Positions 1 through 8,204 of a DNA stretch of 47,809 nt are shown piece by piece. This stretch comes from Desulfobacteraceae bacterium (GTDB lineage Bacteria > Desulfobacterota > Desulfobacteria > Desulfobacterales > Desulfolunaceae): contig JABXKT010000028.1 in NCBI GenBank assembly GCA_013619155.1, positions 1 through 47,809 on the forward strand, read 5' to 3'. Below the pieces are notes generated by a model that was not told the DNA's origin, did no database searches, and worked only from the letters and a program-made list of their open reading frames with translations. Positions within the stretch are counted from its first letter, which is position 1, and every line of letters begins with the position of its first letter. The position numbers were made by a program, and so were the translations under genes.

Positions 1-126
1 CGGTATGGATTGGGGCCACCCGTCTTCATCCTCGTGGAAGGCCGATGACGTTTGCATCTCCTACCGTAGGGTGCACTTCGTGCACCATTCTTGGGTCGCT
101 TTAACCACATAAAGCCCTCTTCCTTT

Positions 127-186
127 TTTAAGCCGTCCACATCCCCTCTCAGATGCCGCGCGGGAGCGCGGCGCGCCCGAAGGGCC
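127..186. repeat. 60-bp hairpin repeat A, copy 1
   Basis: This 60-bp stretch recurs at 1667-1726 with 56 of 60 positions identical by eye. All four differences lie in the first 20 bases. The identical part holds a 7-bp stem (GCCGCGC 155-161, loop GGGA, GCGCGGC 166-172) followed by a second small stem (GCCC, loop GAA, GGGC, 175-185). Such conserved GC-rich twin hairpins in spacers are typical of REP-like elements. Function is unknown. Confidence 0.75.
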
Positions 187-545
187 CCAGGTTATACAAT
201 GGGATCGGCTGCATTGGCCCTTTAAAAAATTCTTAAAAAAATGAACGTATTCCTGTGGGTTGGCGGATTTTATGGTCTATGCCGTGGATGGGCTGATTTT
301 TCGATGATGGACAAGCATCGATACGGGAGAGGGCTTTTTGTCGACATGGGAGTTATCTCTCTACGGGCATGAAAATCTGGCCCCTATACCTTGTTTAACC
401 ACATCGATATGAAGGCATTCACAAGCTCGGAATTTACCATATCTTCTCGAATCCTGGACTTCATTCTATTGTGTGGGTGACCGCCCTGCGGGCCCGTAAA
501 ACCGGATCAACCCCTCGCTGCCGCCCTTGTCTTGGGCTCGTACTT

Positions 546-571
546 ATGCTAAATCGTTGTAAGATTAGCAT
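546..571. promoter_or_regulatory. Inverted repeat upstream of tautomerase gene
   Basis: ATGCTAA (546-552) and TTAGCAT (565-571) form a perfect 7-bp inverted repeat with a 12-base spacer, about 105 bases before the tautomerase start. It could be an operator for a dimeric regulator. No matching regulator gene is adjacent, so this is only an inference from symmetry and position. Confidence 0.3.
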
Positions 572-676
572 GATTCACGTACAGAGGGCTTTACATAACA
601 AGGCCCATGCCGGGCGTAGATAAATCGCTGGTGTGGACTTTACGCTTGCCGCATAGGATCAAATCGAGGAGAAAAA

Positions 677-910
677 ATGCCGCACATTATCGTAAAAATA
701 TTTCCGGGTAGAACAGATGAGCAGAAGCAATTGCTAACAAATGAAATCGTTAAAAATGTTGTGTCTATCATGGATTGTGCTGAAAAGTCTGTCTCTGTGG
801 CTATAAAAGAGGTTCAGCCGGATGATTGGGATGAGACGGTGTACAAGCCCGATATTCTTGAAAATCGAGATACGCTTTACAAAAATCCGGGATATAACAA
901 TTTTGAATAA
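677..910 (+). CDS. 4-oxalocrotonate tautomerase-like protein (PptA type)
   Basis: The 77-residue product has the size and start of the small tautomerase family. After removal of the initiator Met the chain begins with Pro (M-P-H-I-I-V-K), and this N-terminal Pro is the general base in the family, which interconverts keto and enol forms of small acids. The body V-S-V-A-I-K-E-V and W-D-E-T-V matches the PptA/YdcE branch better than the classic 62-residue enzymes of catechol degradation. GAGGAGAAAA lies just before the ATG. It stands alone, without catechol or aromatic degradation genes nearby, so the physiological substrate cannot be named. Confidence 0.8.
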   Translation: MPHIIVKIFPGRTDEQKQLLTNEIVKNVVSIMDCAEKSVSVAIKEVQPDDWDETVYKPDILENRDTLYKNPGYNNFE

Positions 911-1013
911 TGACTTGAACGCCGTTTTGTAGCCATACTCTCTTACGGGTATGGTATCGGGTTGGACCATGATAAGCGACTGGTATTGCCATCTCTCCAT
1001 GCGTGAGATACCG

Positions 1014-1045
1014 ATGACCCTATGACCCTATGACCCTATGAGCCT
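1014..1045. repeat. 8-bp tandem repeat, four units
   Basis: The unit ATGACCCT is repeated three times exactly and a fourth time with one change (ATGAGCCT). It lies in the spacer between the tautomerase and the integrase-like gene, about 90 bases before the latter. No reading frame runs through it, so unit-number change could at most affect a promoter region. Confidence 0.7.
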
Positions 1046-1134
1046 TTCTGTGTGGGGTAGATGGTCGTTATTTTATAGGGAGAGCGAACCCTGGTTCGGT
1101 GTTTAATCCGTAGATAAATAGTGGGGTATGGCGA

Positions 1135-1569
1135 ATGGATGATTACGAAAAATATGAAAAAGAGTGTGAACGGATAAGAGACGCCAACGAGCATCAATTA
1201 GATGAATTTGAATCATGGCTCAAAGCATCCGGTTTATCAGAAAAAACTATTTATAATCATCGAACCAATATCGATTTTTATGTGAATGAGTTTTTATTAT
1301 ACGCAGATACCATTGAAGCAAAGAATGGTATTCACTCTATTGGTATGTTTCTTGGCGATTGGTTTATAAGAAAGGCCATGTGGGCAAGTAGAGCGAATAT
1401 TAAGAGCAATGCAGCCAGTCTCAAGAAATTCTATACATTCTTGCACGAAAAGGATTTGATCACGAAAGAAGACTTAACGCTGATGAAGCGGTCGATCAAA
1501 GAAGAGATGCCCGAATGGCTGGCAACGTTAGAGCGGTATGATAGCATGTCGCTGGACGATGTCTGGTAA
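1135..1569 (+). CDS. Stand-alone integrase SAM-like (core-binding) domain protein
   Basis: The 144-residue product resembles only the N-terminal core-binding domain of tyrosine recombinases: a helical stretch with W-L-K-A-S-G-L-S-E-K-T-I-Y-N-H and a later N-A-A-S-L-K-K-F-Y-T-F-L segment, the usual four-helix DNA-clamping fold. The catalytic domain with the R...HxxR...Y residues is absent, and the sequence after the TAA does not encode it in any frame. It ends cleanly in a stop, and similar short stand-alone proteins are known, so it is probably a complete DNA-binding protein, not a cut-off integrase. The gene is AT-richer than its neighbours, which suggests acquisition. The ATG at 1128 hits a stop at once, so 1135 is the start. 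Confidence 0.6.
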   Translation: MDDYEKYEKECERIRDANEHQLDEFESWLKASGLSEKTIYNHRTNIDFYVNEFLLYADTIEAKNGIHSIGMFLGDWFIRKAMWASRANIKSNAASLKKFYTFLHEKDLITKEDLTLMKRSIKEEMPEWLATLERYDSMSLDDVW

Positions 1570-1666
1570 TACGAAACCCGACCATCATCCCCTCCCCACC
1601 TTATGCATGAAACACCGATGACGATGGTGGGTGCCCAGCGCGCCTATAGGTAAAGAAAAATCTGCG

Positions 1667-1726
1667 TTTAAGCCGTACACATACCCGCTTAGATGCCGCG
1701 CGGGAGCGCGGCGCGCCCGAAGGGCC
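1667..1726. repeat. 60-bp hairpin repeat A, copy 2
   Basis: This is the second copy of the element at 127-186, in the same orientation. The 40 bases carrying the two hairpins are identical to copy 1, while the first 20 differ at four positions. The two copies bracket the tautomerase and integrase-domain genes, about 1.5 kb apart. Confidence 0.75.
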
Positions 1727-1956
1727 TTAGCGTTTGAGGCTTGAACGATCATGGCCTGCTATGCATGCCTTTTCGGGTATCATCGAGAATCACGGTGCGA
1801 CACCCGCCCCTCCCCTTCCTTAAAAAAATTGCCCCCATCAATGCCTCTATTGGTCCCATGGAGGCTACTGAATCTGTCGTGGTCATCTGCTAAAAGATAG
1901 TCGAATGAAATCATACCTTCATCTATATTTTAAATATTAGAAAAAATGAGAGACGC

Positions 1957-2097
1957 GATTCCGGCTGGGGCCGAGAGACGTACCCGTCTCTTTTGGGACG
2001 GTCACGGGGCTCGCCTGTGATGATCACAGGGCACCGGGGAAAAAAGGGCGATGCCGGGCCGGAATTTTGAGGCGTTCCCCCTCCCTTACGGGGGAAC
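1957..2097 (+). ncRNA. Candidate structured RNA or leader element
   Basis: Nested inverted repeats suggest a folded RNA. The outer stem is ATTCCGGC (1958-1965) with GCCGGAAT (2058-2065), extended by a G-T pair on the plus strand. Inside are a 7-bp hairpin AGAGACG/CGTCTCT (1974-1991, loop TACC), a 7-bp hairpin CCTGTGA/TCACAGG (2014-2030, loop TGA) and a short GGCA/TGCC stem (2030-2055). A separate 8-bp hairpin GTTCCCCC/GGGGGAAC follows at 2074-2097. Three inner arms closed by an outer stem look like a riboswitch or small RNA, but no known class is matched with confidence. It lies 165 bases before the sensor kinase gene and may be its leader or an independent RNA. Confidence 0.4.
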
Positions 2098-2262
2098 TGG
2101 GGCCATGGTTCGGCGTTGAACGGTGATTATTTTTTTTCTAAGGGGGAGATATCTTGAGTTATTAGATATGGTCGTGCTAAAAACTAAACGTTGAGATATT
2201 TGTTCTCATCTATGGCGGTGGATTTATACCTCAATTAAGAATAGATATTACTGGACGTTGTT

Positions 2263-5200
2263 TTGAAGCAGATTAATCCTCTTGGCATGGTAAAGATAAA
2301 GGGGTCTGAATTGAGCTTACGATATAGATACGCCCTTGTCCTATTTTTTACGGGTCTTATAGTCATTGTTTCCCTATTCTTAATGTACTCAACACTCCAG
2401 AAAAAAACGAGGTCAGATGAGGCGCGTGTCGATCTTGCCCGTTGCACAGGGGATATCGTTTTTTATCTGAAATCGAATTTAATCGGTAAATCAAGGAGTG
2501 TGCGGGCTGCCGTAGAGGCGCCCGTTATAAAGGGGATGCTCACGCAGAGTAATGCACTTCTTGAAGCGATGGATAAAGAGACGAGGGCTCGCCTCATCGA
2601 TGATATGAACCAAGAGTGGATGGATGCACCTCGAGATAGCTCTCTGGTTTTAAGCCGGCTCCGTAACCCTGTCGCCGATTTTTTAAAAAAACAGAAACAG
2701 AGATTTCATGGTGAGATCGGTGAAATATTTCTGACGAATAGATACGGAGTGGCCGTCGCATCCACCGATAAGCTGACGACACTGGCCCACAGTGAGAAGT
2801 ACTGGTGGAAATCTGCCTATAATAATGGCAGGGGGCGTATTTTTTTTGATGACAGAGGCTATGATGAAAGTGCCGCCGGCTATGTGCTGGGGATCGTTGT
2901 GCCCGTTAAGATCGGTAATACAATTATCGGCATCATTAAATACAATATCAATATCGAACCATTGTTTGACGATATTTTGAGGCGATCTTCTGTGAATGGT
3001 CGACGAGTCGTCATTGCCCGTTCTGGCGGCCGTATCATCAAGGAGATTAATATCAGGGCCCTCTCCACCTCTCTCTCCGAAGATTTTAATGCCTTTGTGG
3101 GAGCCCCCCAGGCAGAGAGCGGGGTGCTTATTCATCAGGGTGTGCCACTTATTGTGGCCTCATCTCCCGTGCATTTCTTCGAAGAGGGAAGGGGTTATCT
3201 CCTGGGAGGCTCGCCTATCTCCATCGACCATAGACGCGGCAATGATGGTGAATCTTGGCGTGTTGTCTCGATCCAGGAGGAGTCTGTGGCCATCTCAGGC
3301 TTCTATAAAGATATGAACTTTACCTTTTCTGCTGGGGTGCTCCTGGTCTTTTCCATCGCCTTGACCTCTGCTTTTTTTGGGCGCTGGATCACGAAACCCC
3401 TCGTGGATATCTCCCGTCTGGCCATGCGCATAGGCGAAGGCGATTTTTTAACGCGGGCAGAGGTCTCGGGGGATGATGAATTGGCAAAACTCGCCGTATC
3501 CATCAACACCATGGCCGATAATTTGTTACGCACGATGACCTCACGGGATGACCTCATCCATGAGGCGTCCATCCGGAAAAAGGGGGAGGCGAAGTTCCTC
3601 AACCTCTTCAACTCCATGACCGAGGGGTTTGCGACCCATGATATTATTCTCGATGACAGAGGGAAACCGGTCGATTATCGATTCTCATCCATAAACCCGG
3701 CGTTTGAGAGGTACACCGGCATCAAGGCCTCGGATGCGGTCGGCAAGAGAGTACTGGAGCTGCTTCCCGGCATGGCGAAATCGTGGATCGATACCTACGG
3801 GCGGGTGGCCATGACGGGAGAGGCCATCACCTTTGACCGGTATTCATCGGAACTCGACAGACACTTCCATATCGTTGCCTTCTCTCCTGAAAAGGGGGAA
3901 TTTGCCGTTTTATTTACGGATATTAGCGAATATAAAAAAACGGAACAGCTTCTCTATGAGGAGAAAGAGCACCTGGCGGTGACCCTTGAGAGCATCGGTG
4001 ATGGCGTCATCACGGCGGATGTGAACTGCAAGGTGGTGCGTCTCAATAAGATTGCCGAAGCGTTGACCGGGTGGACGAGCCAGGAGGCCCACGGCTATCC
4101 CATGGAGGTGGTCTTTAATATCATCAATGAATACAGCCGGGAACCCTGCGAAAATCCGGTGGAGAAGGTACTCAAGACAGGACGGATCATAGAACTGGCC
4201 AACCATACCTCTCTGATCTCTAAAGATGGGCGAGAGATAATTATTGAAGACAGTGCCGCTCCGATTAGAGACAGGAGCAACCGTATTATTGGTGTTGTCC
4301 TTGTCTTTAGAGACTCCACAGAGAAGAAGAAGCTCAATGAAACGGTACTGCGCACCCAAAAACTTGAATCCGTGGGGATACTGGCCGGGGGCATTGCCCA
4401 TGATTTTAATAATCTCTTGTCGGGGATATTCGGATATATCGAGCTTGCCAAGAGCTGTATCGATTTAGAAAGAGTCGCTTTGGCCCCCGATTATCTCTTA
4501 AAGGCGATGCTCGTCTACGAGAGAGCCAAGGGGCTGACGAATCAGCTCCTCACCTTCTCCAAGGGGGGCTCACCCCATAGAAAGAGACGGGACCTGGTGC
4601 CCATTATCATCGGCAGTACCGATTTTGCCTTGAGTGGATCAAACGTCAATCCTCAATACTCTCTGGAGACGAATCTGTGGCCCTGTGATTGCGATGAGAG
4701 TCAGATTGCTCAGTGTGTCGACAATATCATTATCAACGCGAAACAGTCGATGCCGCGGGGGGGGATCATATCCATTTCTGGGGAGAATGTCTCCATGCCG
4801 CCGGATGGTATATCTGGAAACGAAAAAGGCAGTGACTACATTAAAATCACCATCACGGATAATGGCGTGGGGATGCCAGAAGAGATCCTTACCAGTATTT
4901 TTGACCCCTTCTTCTCCACGAAGGAGGCGGGTCACGGTTTGGGGCTTGCGACGGTATTCTCCATTGTTCAGCACCACGACGGGTGGATCGATGTCGTCTC
5001 AAGGCCCAGCAAGGGGTCGACCTTTACCATCTACCTTCCTGCCTCCAGAGGGGCCGAGCCGCCCCAGGAAAATCATATCGTAACGGTTCATACGGGAGAG
5101 GGGAAGCTTCTTATCATGGATGATGAGGCCTTTATACTCGAAATTGTTGAGGAGATGCTTCAGATGATGGGGTACGATACCCGTATCGCCGGAAACGGGT

Positions 5201-5475
5201 CGGAGGCCCTCGCCCTTATTCGGGAATCCGTGGCCCTGAATGACCCCTTCGATGCCTGTATTCTCGATTTGACCATTCCCGGTGGCGATGGTGGAAAGGA
5301 GATTGCCGAGTCCATCAGGCGCCTCTCTCCCCATACGCGTCTCCTGGCGGCCAGTGGGTACTCCGAGGACCCGGTAATCGCAAATCCCGCAGCGTTTGGT
5401 TTTTCGGACAGTATTGTGAAGCCCTTTAGTTATGCCGATCTTGGAGAGATTATCCGAAAGAATCTGGACTGTTAA
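2263..5475 (+). CDS. Hybrid sensor histidine kinase (Cache-HAMP-PAS-PAS-HisKA-HATPase-REC)
   Basis: This is a 1070-residue membrane sensor. In order: a transmembrane segment near residues 20-45; a large periplasmic Cache-type domain to about 345; a second membrane segment; a HAMP linker (about 373-425); two PAS domains (about 445-555 and 565-695); the phosphoacceptor motif G-G-I-A-H-D-F-N-N-L-L with His at 713; a HATPase domain with an N-box (N-I-I-I-N-A-K-Q) and G boxes (D-N-G-V-G-M, G-H-G-L-G-L-A); and a C-terminal receiver with D-D-E near its start and phosphoacceptor Asp at 1002. The GIAHDFNNLL type often works as a hybrid kinase with a separate output partner; none is adjacent. The frame opens with TTG; an ATG at 2287 would shorten it by eight residues. 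The ligand is unknown. Confidence 0.88.
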   Translation: MKQINPLGMVKIKGSELSLRYRYALVLFFTGLIVIVSLFLMYSTLQKKTRSDEARVDLARCTGDIVFYLKSNLIGKSRSVRAAVEAPVIKGMLTQSNALLEAMDKETRARLIDDMNQEWMDAPRDSSLVLSRLRNPVADFLKKQKQRFHGEIGEIFLTNRYGVAVASTDKLTTLAHSEKYWWKSAYNNGRGRIFFDDRGYDESAAGYVLGIVVPVKIGNTIIGIIKYNINIEPLFDDILRRSSVNGRRVVIARSGGRIIKEINIRALSTSLSEDFNAFVGAPQAESGVLIHQGVPLIVASSPVHFFEEGRGYLLGGSPISIDHRRGNDGESWRVVSIQEESVAISGFYKDMNFTFSAGVLLVFSIALTSAFFGRWITKPLVDISRLAMRIGEGDFLTRAEVSGDDELAKLAVSINTMADNLLRTMTSRDDLIHEASIRKKGEAKFLNLFNSMTEGFATHDIILDDRGKPVDYRFSSINPAFERYTGIKASDAVGKRVLELLPGMAKSWIDTYGRVAMTGEAITFDRYSSELDRHFHIVAFSPEKGEFAVLFTDISEYKKTEQLLYEEKEHLAVTLESIGDGVITADVNCKVVRLNKIAEALTGWTSQEAHGYPMEVVFNIINEYSREPCENPVEKVLKTGRIIELANHTSLISKDGREIIIEDSAAPIRDRSNRIIGVVLVFRDSTEKKKLNETVLRTQKLESVGILAGGIAHDFNNLLSGIFGYIELAKSCIDLERVALAPDYLLKAMLVYERAKGLTNQLLTFSKGGSPHRKRRDLVPIIIGSTDFALSGSNVNPQYSLETNLWPCDCDESQIAQCVDNIIINAKQSMPRGGIISISGENVSMPPDGISGNEKGSDYIKITITDNGVGMPEEILTSIFDPFFSTKEAGHGLGLATVFSIVQHHDGWIDVVSRPSKGSTFTIYLPASRGAEPPQENHIVTVHTGEGKLLIMDDEAFILEIVEEMLQMMGYDTRIAGNGSEALALIRESVALNDPFDACILDLTIPGGDGGKEIAESIRRLSPHTRLLAASGYSEDPVIANPAAFGFSDSIVKPFSYADLGEIIRKNLDC

Positions 5476-5508
5476 GGCCTTGCCTTAAATAGATCCCCCC
5501 TTTTTTTT
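5472..5508 (+). terminator. Probable terminator after the hybrid kinase gene
   Basis: TTAAGGC (5472-5478), loop CTT, GCCTTAA (5482-5488) is a perfect 7-bp stem that begins within the stop codon. A run of eight T residues follows at 5501-5508, 12 bases beyond the stem, so it is a less than ideal intrinsic terminator. Confidence 0.45.
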
Positions 5509-5715
5509 CCTACCGTCTGGCTTCGAGATGGGGTTGTTACCTAAAAGTTGCAAAGGCCATTCCCGAAGGGTGGGCCCATTCCGCATTTTTGGCTATCATA
5601 ACGTTCATGACCAGTAAAACACATTATAAATATTCCTAATAGTAGCATTTTTGCCATGGCACAAAGGGGTGAATGCACCTTTTGGGTGTTACTCATATTC
5701 ACCGAAGGGAGCACG

Positions 5716-6417
5716 ATGCGTCTCGATAAATTTATCTGTAAAAGTAGCGAACTCATCAGAGATGAGGCGATTCAGGCAATTTATGCCGGTCAGGTCGTCG
5801 TCAACGATACGATTATGACGAATCCATCGCTCCAGGTTCATGAAAACAATACGATTACTCTCCATGGCCGACGGCTTACGGCGCGTGCCTTTCGCTATAT
5901 ATTGATGCACAAACCGTCCGGGACTATCTGTTCGAACAGAGACGAAGCGTATCCGTCTCTCTTCAACCATATCGAGATTGATAAGGCATCAGAACTCCAT
6001 ATCGCCGGACGCCTGGATGCCGATACAACGGGTCTGGTCTTGATGACCGATGACGGCCGCTGGTCCTTTCATATCATCTCTCCCAGCCAGCAATGCGAAA
6101 AAGTGTATCGGGTGGGGCTGCGTGACCCTATTTCCGATGATGTGGTCTCCACATTTAAAGGGGGCGTCCAGCTGCAAGGTGAGGAGAACCGCACCTTGCC
6201 CGCTAAATTAAAGGTGGTGGCGCCCCGGGAGGTGCTTTTAACGATCACGGAAGGCAAGTTCCATCAGGTGAAGCGCATGTTTAAGGCGGTGGGGAATCGA
6301 GTCGTCTCCTTGCATCGTGAAGAAATAGGCGGAATCCGTCTCGATGTGGGTGTGGGGCAATGGCGTTATTTAACGGCCGATGAGGTGAATTCCCTAAGGC
6401 CTGGGTGTCCGAGGTAA
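5716..6417 (+). CDS. rsuA: 16S rRNA pseudouridine(516) synthase RsuA family
   Basis: The 233-residue product starts with an S4 RNA-binding domain (M-R-L-D-K-F-I-C-K, then V-V-V-N-D) and continues with the catalytic fold of the RsuA/RluB/E/F group. The hallmark A-G-R-L-D-A-D-T-T-G-L holds the catalytic Asp, and the later K-F-H-Q-V-K-R-M-F motif is the family's second signature. Such enzymes convert a uridine in rRNA to pseudouridine, in RsuA at position 516 of 16S rRNA. The longer open frame from 5656 is rejected because GAAGGGAG sits just before the ATG at 5716 and the family begins there. It is a single-gene unit. Confidence 0.85.
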   Translation: MRLDKFICKSSELIRDEAIQAIYAGQVVVNDTIMTNPSLQVHENNTITLHGRRLTARAFRYILMHKPSGTICSNRDEAYPSLFNHIEIDKASELHIAGRLDADTTGLVLMTDDGRWSFHIISPSQQCEKVYRVGLRDPISDDVVSTFKGGVQLQGEENRTLPAKLKVVAPREVLLTITEGKFHQVKRMFKAVGNRVVSLHREEIGGIRLDVGVGQWRYLTADEVNSLRPGCPR

Positions 6418-6572
6418 ACGAGGCCCCCGTCATGTGAAATCTCCTCTCTCATCGATGATGATGGCTCCCTTCGTGTCAGACGGACAGTCTCTCGCCCCAT
6501 GAAATTCTGGGTCCATGCATATGGTTTTTGCACGATTGCTCTGTCTGTGGATGCCGTCTCATATCTTGGAGG

Positions 6573-6600
6573 TTGACACCGGGATCCATCGGTATAAATT
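6573..6600 (+). promoter_or_regulatory. Sigma-70-type promoter of the rhodanese gene
   Basis: TTGACA at 6573-6578 and TAAATT at 6595-6600 are separated by 16 bases, 62 bases before the rhodanese ATG. The -35 box is consensus and the -10 box is close to consensus. Confidence 0.55.
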
Positions 6601-6662
6601 GTTAGGTGGCAATATGTGAATGTAGAGATGTTTTGGACCCACCCACCTAAGAGAGGCTAAAA

Positions 6663-7037
6663 ATGAGTACACTGGACCAGGTTTTAGAGGAGATGGACTT
6701 TGATTTTCTAGGGACTGGAGATCATGCCATGAGTGTGGACGGATTGCGTAAGGTTCTGGGAAACGATCACTTCTTTTTTCTGGATATCCGTACGAATCAA
6801 GAGCTTGTCTATGCCGCCTTCCCCTTTGCTACCCATATCCCCTTGGATGAACTTCCCCGGCGGATAGAGGAGTTGCCCACGGATAAATGCATCGTCGCCT
6901 TTTGTTCTTCCATCTTTCGAGGCGCCGTGGCCTATACCTATCTCCGAGGTCGGGGATTCGATGAGGTCAAAGGGCTTACCGCCTCCATCGAAGAGTTGGT
7001 TAAAATTTTCAAACCGGGTCCCCTGGCCAAGATGTAG
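6663..7037 (+). CDS. Rhodanese-like domain protein
   Basis: This 124-residue cytoplasmic protein is one rhodanese domain. L-D-I-R-T-N-Q-E-L near residues 40-48 is the usual start of the active half, and A-F-C-S-S-I-F-R-G-A near residue 80 is the active-site loop with the persulfide-forming Cys and the Arg that positions the substrate. Single-domain rhodaneses carry sulfane sulfur from donors such as thiosulfate to acceptors. The TauE/SafE permease gene lies 127 bases downstream, a pairing common in sulfur metabolism, although a terminator-like hairpin separates them. The acceptor is unknown. Confidence 0.8.
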   Translation: MSTLDQVLEEMDFDFLGTGDHAMSVDGLRKVLGNDHFFFLDIRTNQELVYAAFPFATHIPLDELPRRIEELPTDKCIVAFCSSIFRGAVAYTYLRGRGFDEVKGLTASIEELVKIFKPGPLAKM

Positions 7038-7108
7038 GCATAAGGGATGATGGTTCGGGGGGTCATTTTTTTGGATCCCCCTTGGGGGCCGTGCCTCGCT
7101 TCTATGGG

Positions 7109-7126
7109 GGGCGGCGCCCTTTTTTT
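7109..7126 (+). terminator. Intrinsic terminator after the rhodanese gene
   Basis: GGGC (7109-7112), GGC, GCCC (7116-7119) is followed directly by seven T residues (7120-7126). It lies 70 bases past the rhodanese stop and 40 before the permease start, so the two genes are probably separate transcripts or linked by read-through. Confidence 0.55.
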
Positions 7127-7164
7127 ATATCCTGTGTTAGGATCTCTAAGGAGTGTCATACCGT

Positions 7165-7917
7165 ATGCTGGATCACCTCACCGTCGTTATCGTGCTTCTC
7201 TCCTTTGTGTTGAGTTTTATCTTCGCCTTAGGGGGGGTGGGGTCCGCCCTGGTCCTGATTCCCACCCTGACCTGGCTGGGCGTTCCCTTCTCCATGGCCC
7301 GGCCCACAGGCCTTTTTATCAATACCATCAGTATGCTCGGGGCCACCTACTCCAATGTCCGGGAGAAGCGCCTCGATTTCCGCTTGGGACTTCCCATCAT
7401 CGGTGCCTCCATTCTCCTGGCTCCCGTGGGGGCATGGACCAGTCACCGCCTGCCCACCCGAAGTCTCCTCCTGGCCTTTATCGCCTTTCTCGTCTTCTCC
7501 GGGATGATGATGCTTTTTTTTAAAGGGTCCCGATATGCCTCCCAGTACCGGGAGGACCGACCGGTGGTGGGGCCCCTTCTGGTGGGGGTTGTCGCCGGTT
7601 TTTTCTCCGGCCTCCTCGGGGTGGGCGGCGGGGGGCTCATATCACCCCTGATGATTCTTCAGGGCTTCAACCCCAAGAAGATTGCCGCCGTCACCGCCTT
7701 TGCCGTTCCCTTCTCCTCTTTTTCGGCCTTTTTGGCCTATGCGGCCATGGGCTCCGTCTCCTGGCGAATCTTGGGGCTGGCCGGAGTCGCCGCCTGGGGC
7801 GGTGGCTATCTCGGTACCTGTCTCATGCAGCGACGGATGAAGGCGGCCGTGGTGAAACGATGTCTGGGTGGGGTCTTACTCTTGATCGCCCTTCGCATGA
7901 TCGCGACTCTGTGGTAA
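7165..7917 (+). CDS. TauE/SafE family anion permease
   Basis: The 250-residue product is an inner-membrane protein with about eight hydrophobic segments and the family's paired glycine-rich repeats: F-A-L-G-G-V-G-S-A near residue 22 and F-S-G-L-L-G-V-G-G-G-G near residue 149. Members export sulfite or organosulfonate-related anions. The rhodanese upstream supports a sulfur-oxyanion role, but the substrate is inferred from the family. A GTG at 7153 is also in frame but overlaps the AAGGAG box (7148-7153); the ATG at 7165 is spaced correctly from it and is preferred. Confidence 0.8.
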   Translation: MLDHLTVVIVLLSFVLSFIFALGGVGSALVLIPTLTWLGVPFSMARPTGLFINTISMLGATYSNVREKRLDFRLGLPIIGASILLAPVGAWTSHRLPTRSLLLAFIAFLVFSGMMMLFFKGSRYASQYREDRPVVGPLLVGVVAGFFSGLLGVGGGGLISPLMILQGFNPKKIAAVTAFAVPFSSFSAFLAYAAMGSVSWRILGLAGVAAWGGGYLGTCLMQRRMKAAVVKRCLGGVLLLIALRMIATLW

Positions 7918-7944
7918 GGCATCCATCCATGACGGATCGGACTG

Positions 7945-7969
7945 AAAAGAGAGGTCCGTCTCTTTTTTT
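7945..7969 (+). terminator. Intrinsic terminator after the TauE/SafE gene
   Basis: AAAAGAGA (7945-7952), loop GGTCCG, TCTCTTTT (7959-7966), with the T-run continuing to 7969. It starts 28 bases past the permease stop. The A/T ends give the classic A-tract/T-tract arrangement. Confidence 0.7.
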
Positions 7970-7981
7970 GATACACACGTT

Positions 7982-8105
7982 GTAACTATTCGCCGCCGGA
8001 GGCTGTGCGGCGAACGCTTACCTCCGGTGGCCCTGCCGGGGGCCAACCTTTTACAACGGTTGCCAAACAGGTTTTAATGGTGACCAGGGGATTTATCTCC
8101 TGGCC
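7982..8105 (+). repeat. Dispersed structured repeat B, copy 1
   Basis: This is the first of four related spacer elements, here in forward orientation. Shared landmarks in order: a CCTCCGG...CCTGCCGGG block (8021-8040), a CAACC...GGTTG pair joined by a T-rich loop (8044-8062), the strip TTGCCAAACAGGTTTTA (8060-8076), and a stem CCAGGGGA/TCTCCTGG with loop TTTA (8084-8103) holding one G-T pair. The stem sequence differs completely from those of the other copies while its place and pairing are kept. It lies between the permease terminator and the crotonase gene. Confidence 0.65.
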
Positions 8106-8204
8106 AACCGAGGCTCAGTTTCTGGATCCCTTTAACCGTGGACGGCATTTGGGGGGCGAAATAGTGGCCCTATTTTCTTATATCTCTTTAAGGTGCACCG
8201 ACTT

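Larger units (their letters stand above)
1..676. other. Gene-free left edge with hairpins
   Basis: No convincing coding frame was found here. Readable structure consists of a 7-bp hairpin at 70-86 (GGTGCAC, loop TTC, GTGCACC), which may end a gene lying outside the window, the first copy of a 60-bp hairpin repeat at 127-186, and an inverted repeat at 546-571. The remainder is AT-richer sequence without a recognisable element. Confidence 0.5.
1570..2262. other. Long spacer with repeat A copy 2 and a structured region
   Basis: This 693-base spacer holds no plausible gene. It contains the second copy of the 60-bp hairpin repeat (1667-1726), a compact set of nested inverted repeats at 1957-2066 described separately, a strong 8-bp hairpin at 2074-2097 and a T-run at about 2129-2136. 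The last 130 bases are AT-rich and lead into the sensor kinase gene, so the promoter probably lies there. Confidence 0.5.

Noticed and set aside
1957..2066. Resemblance to the ykkC (guanidine-I) riboswitch in the TTCCGG...CCGAGAG stretch
   Set aside because: Only the 5' part looks similar. The conserved 3' core of that class is not present and the downstream gene is a kinase, not a guanidine exporter or carboxylase.
5656..5715. Upstream extension of RsuA by 20 codons
   Set aside because: The family begins at M-R-L-D-K-F and the ribosome-binding site sits just before 5716.
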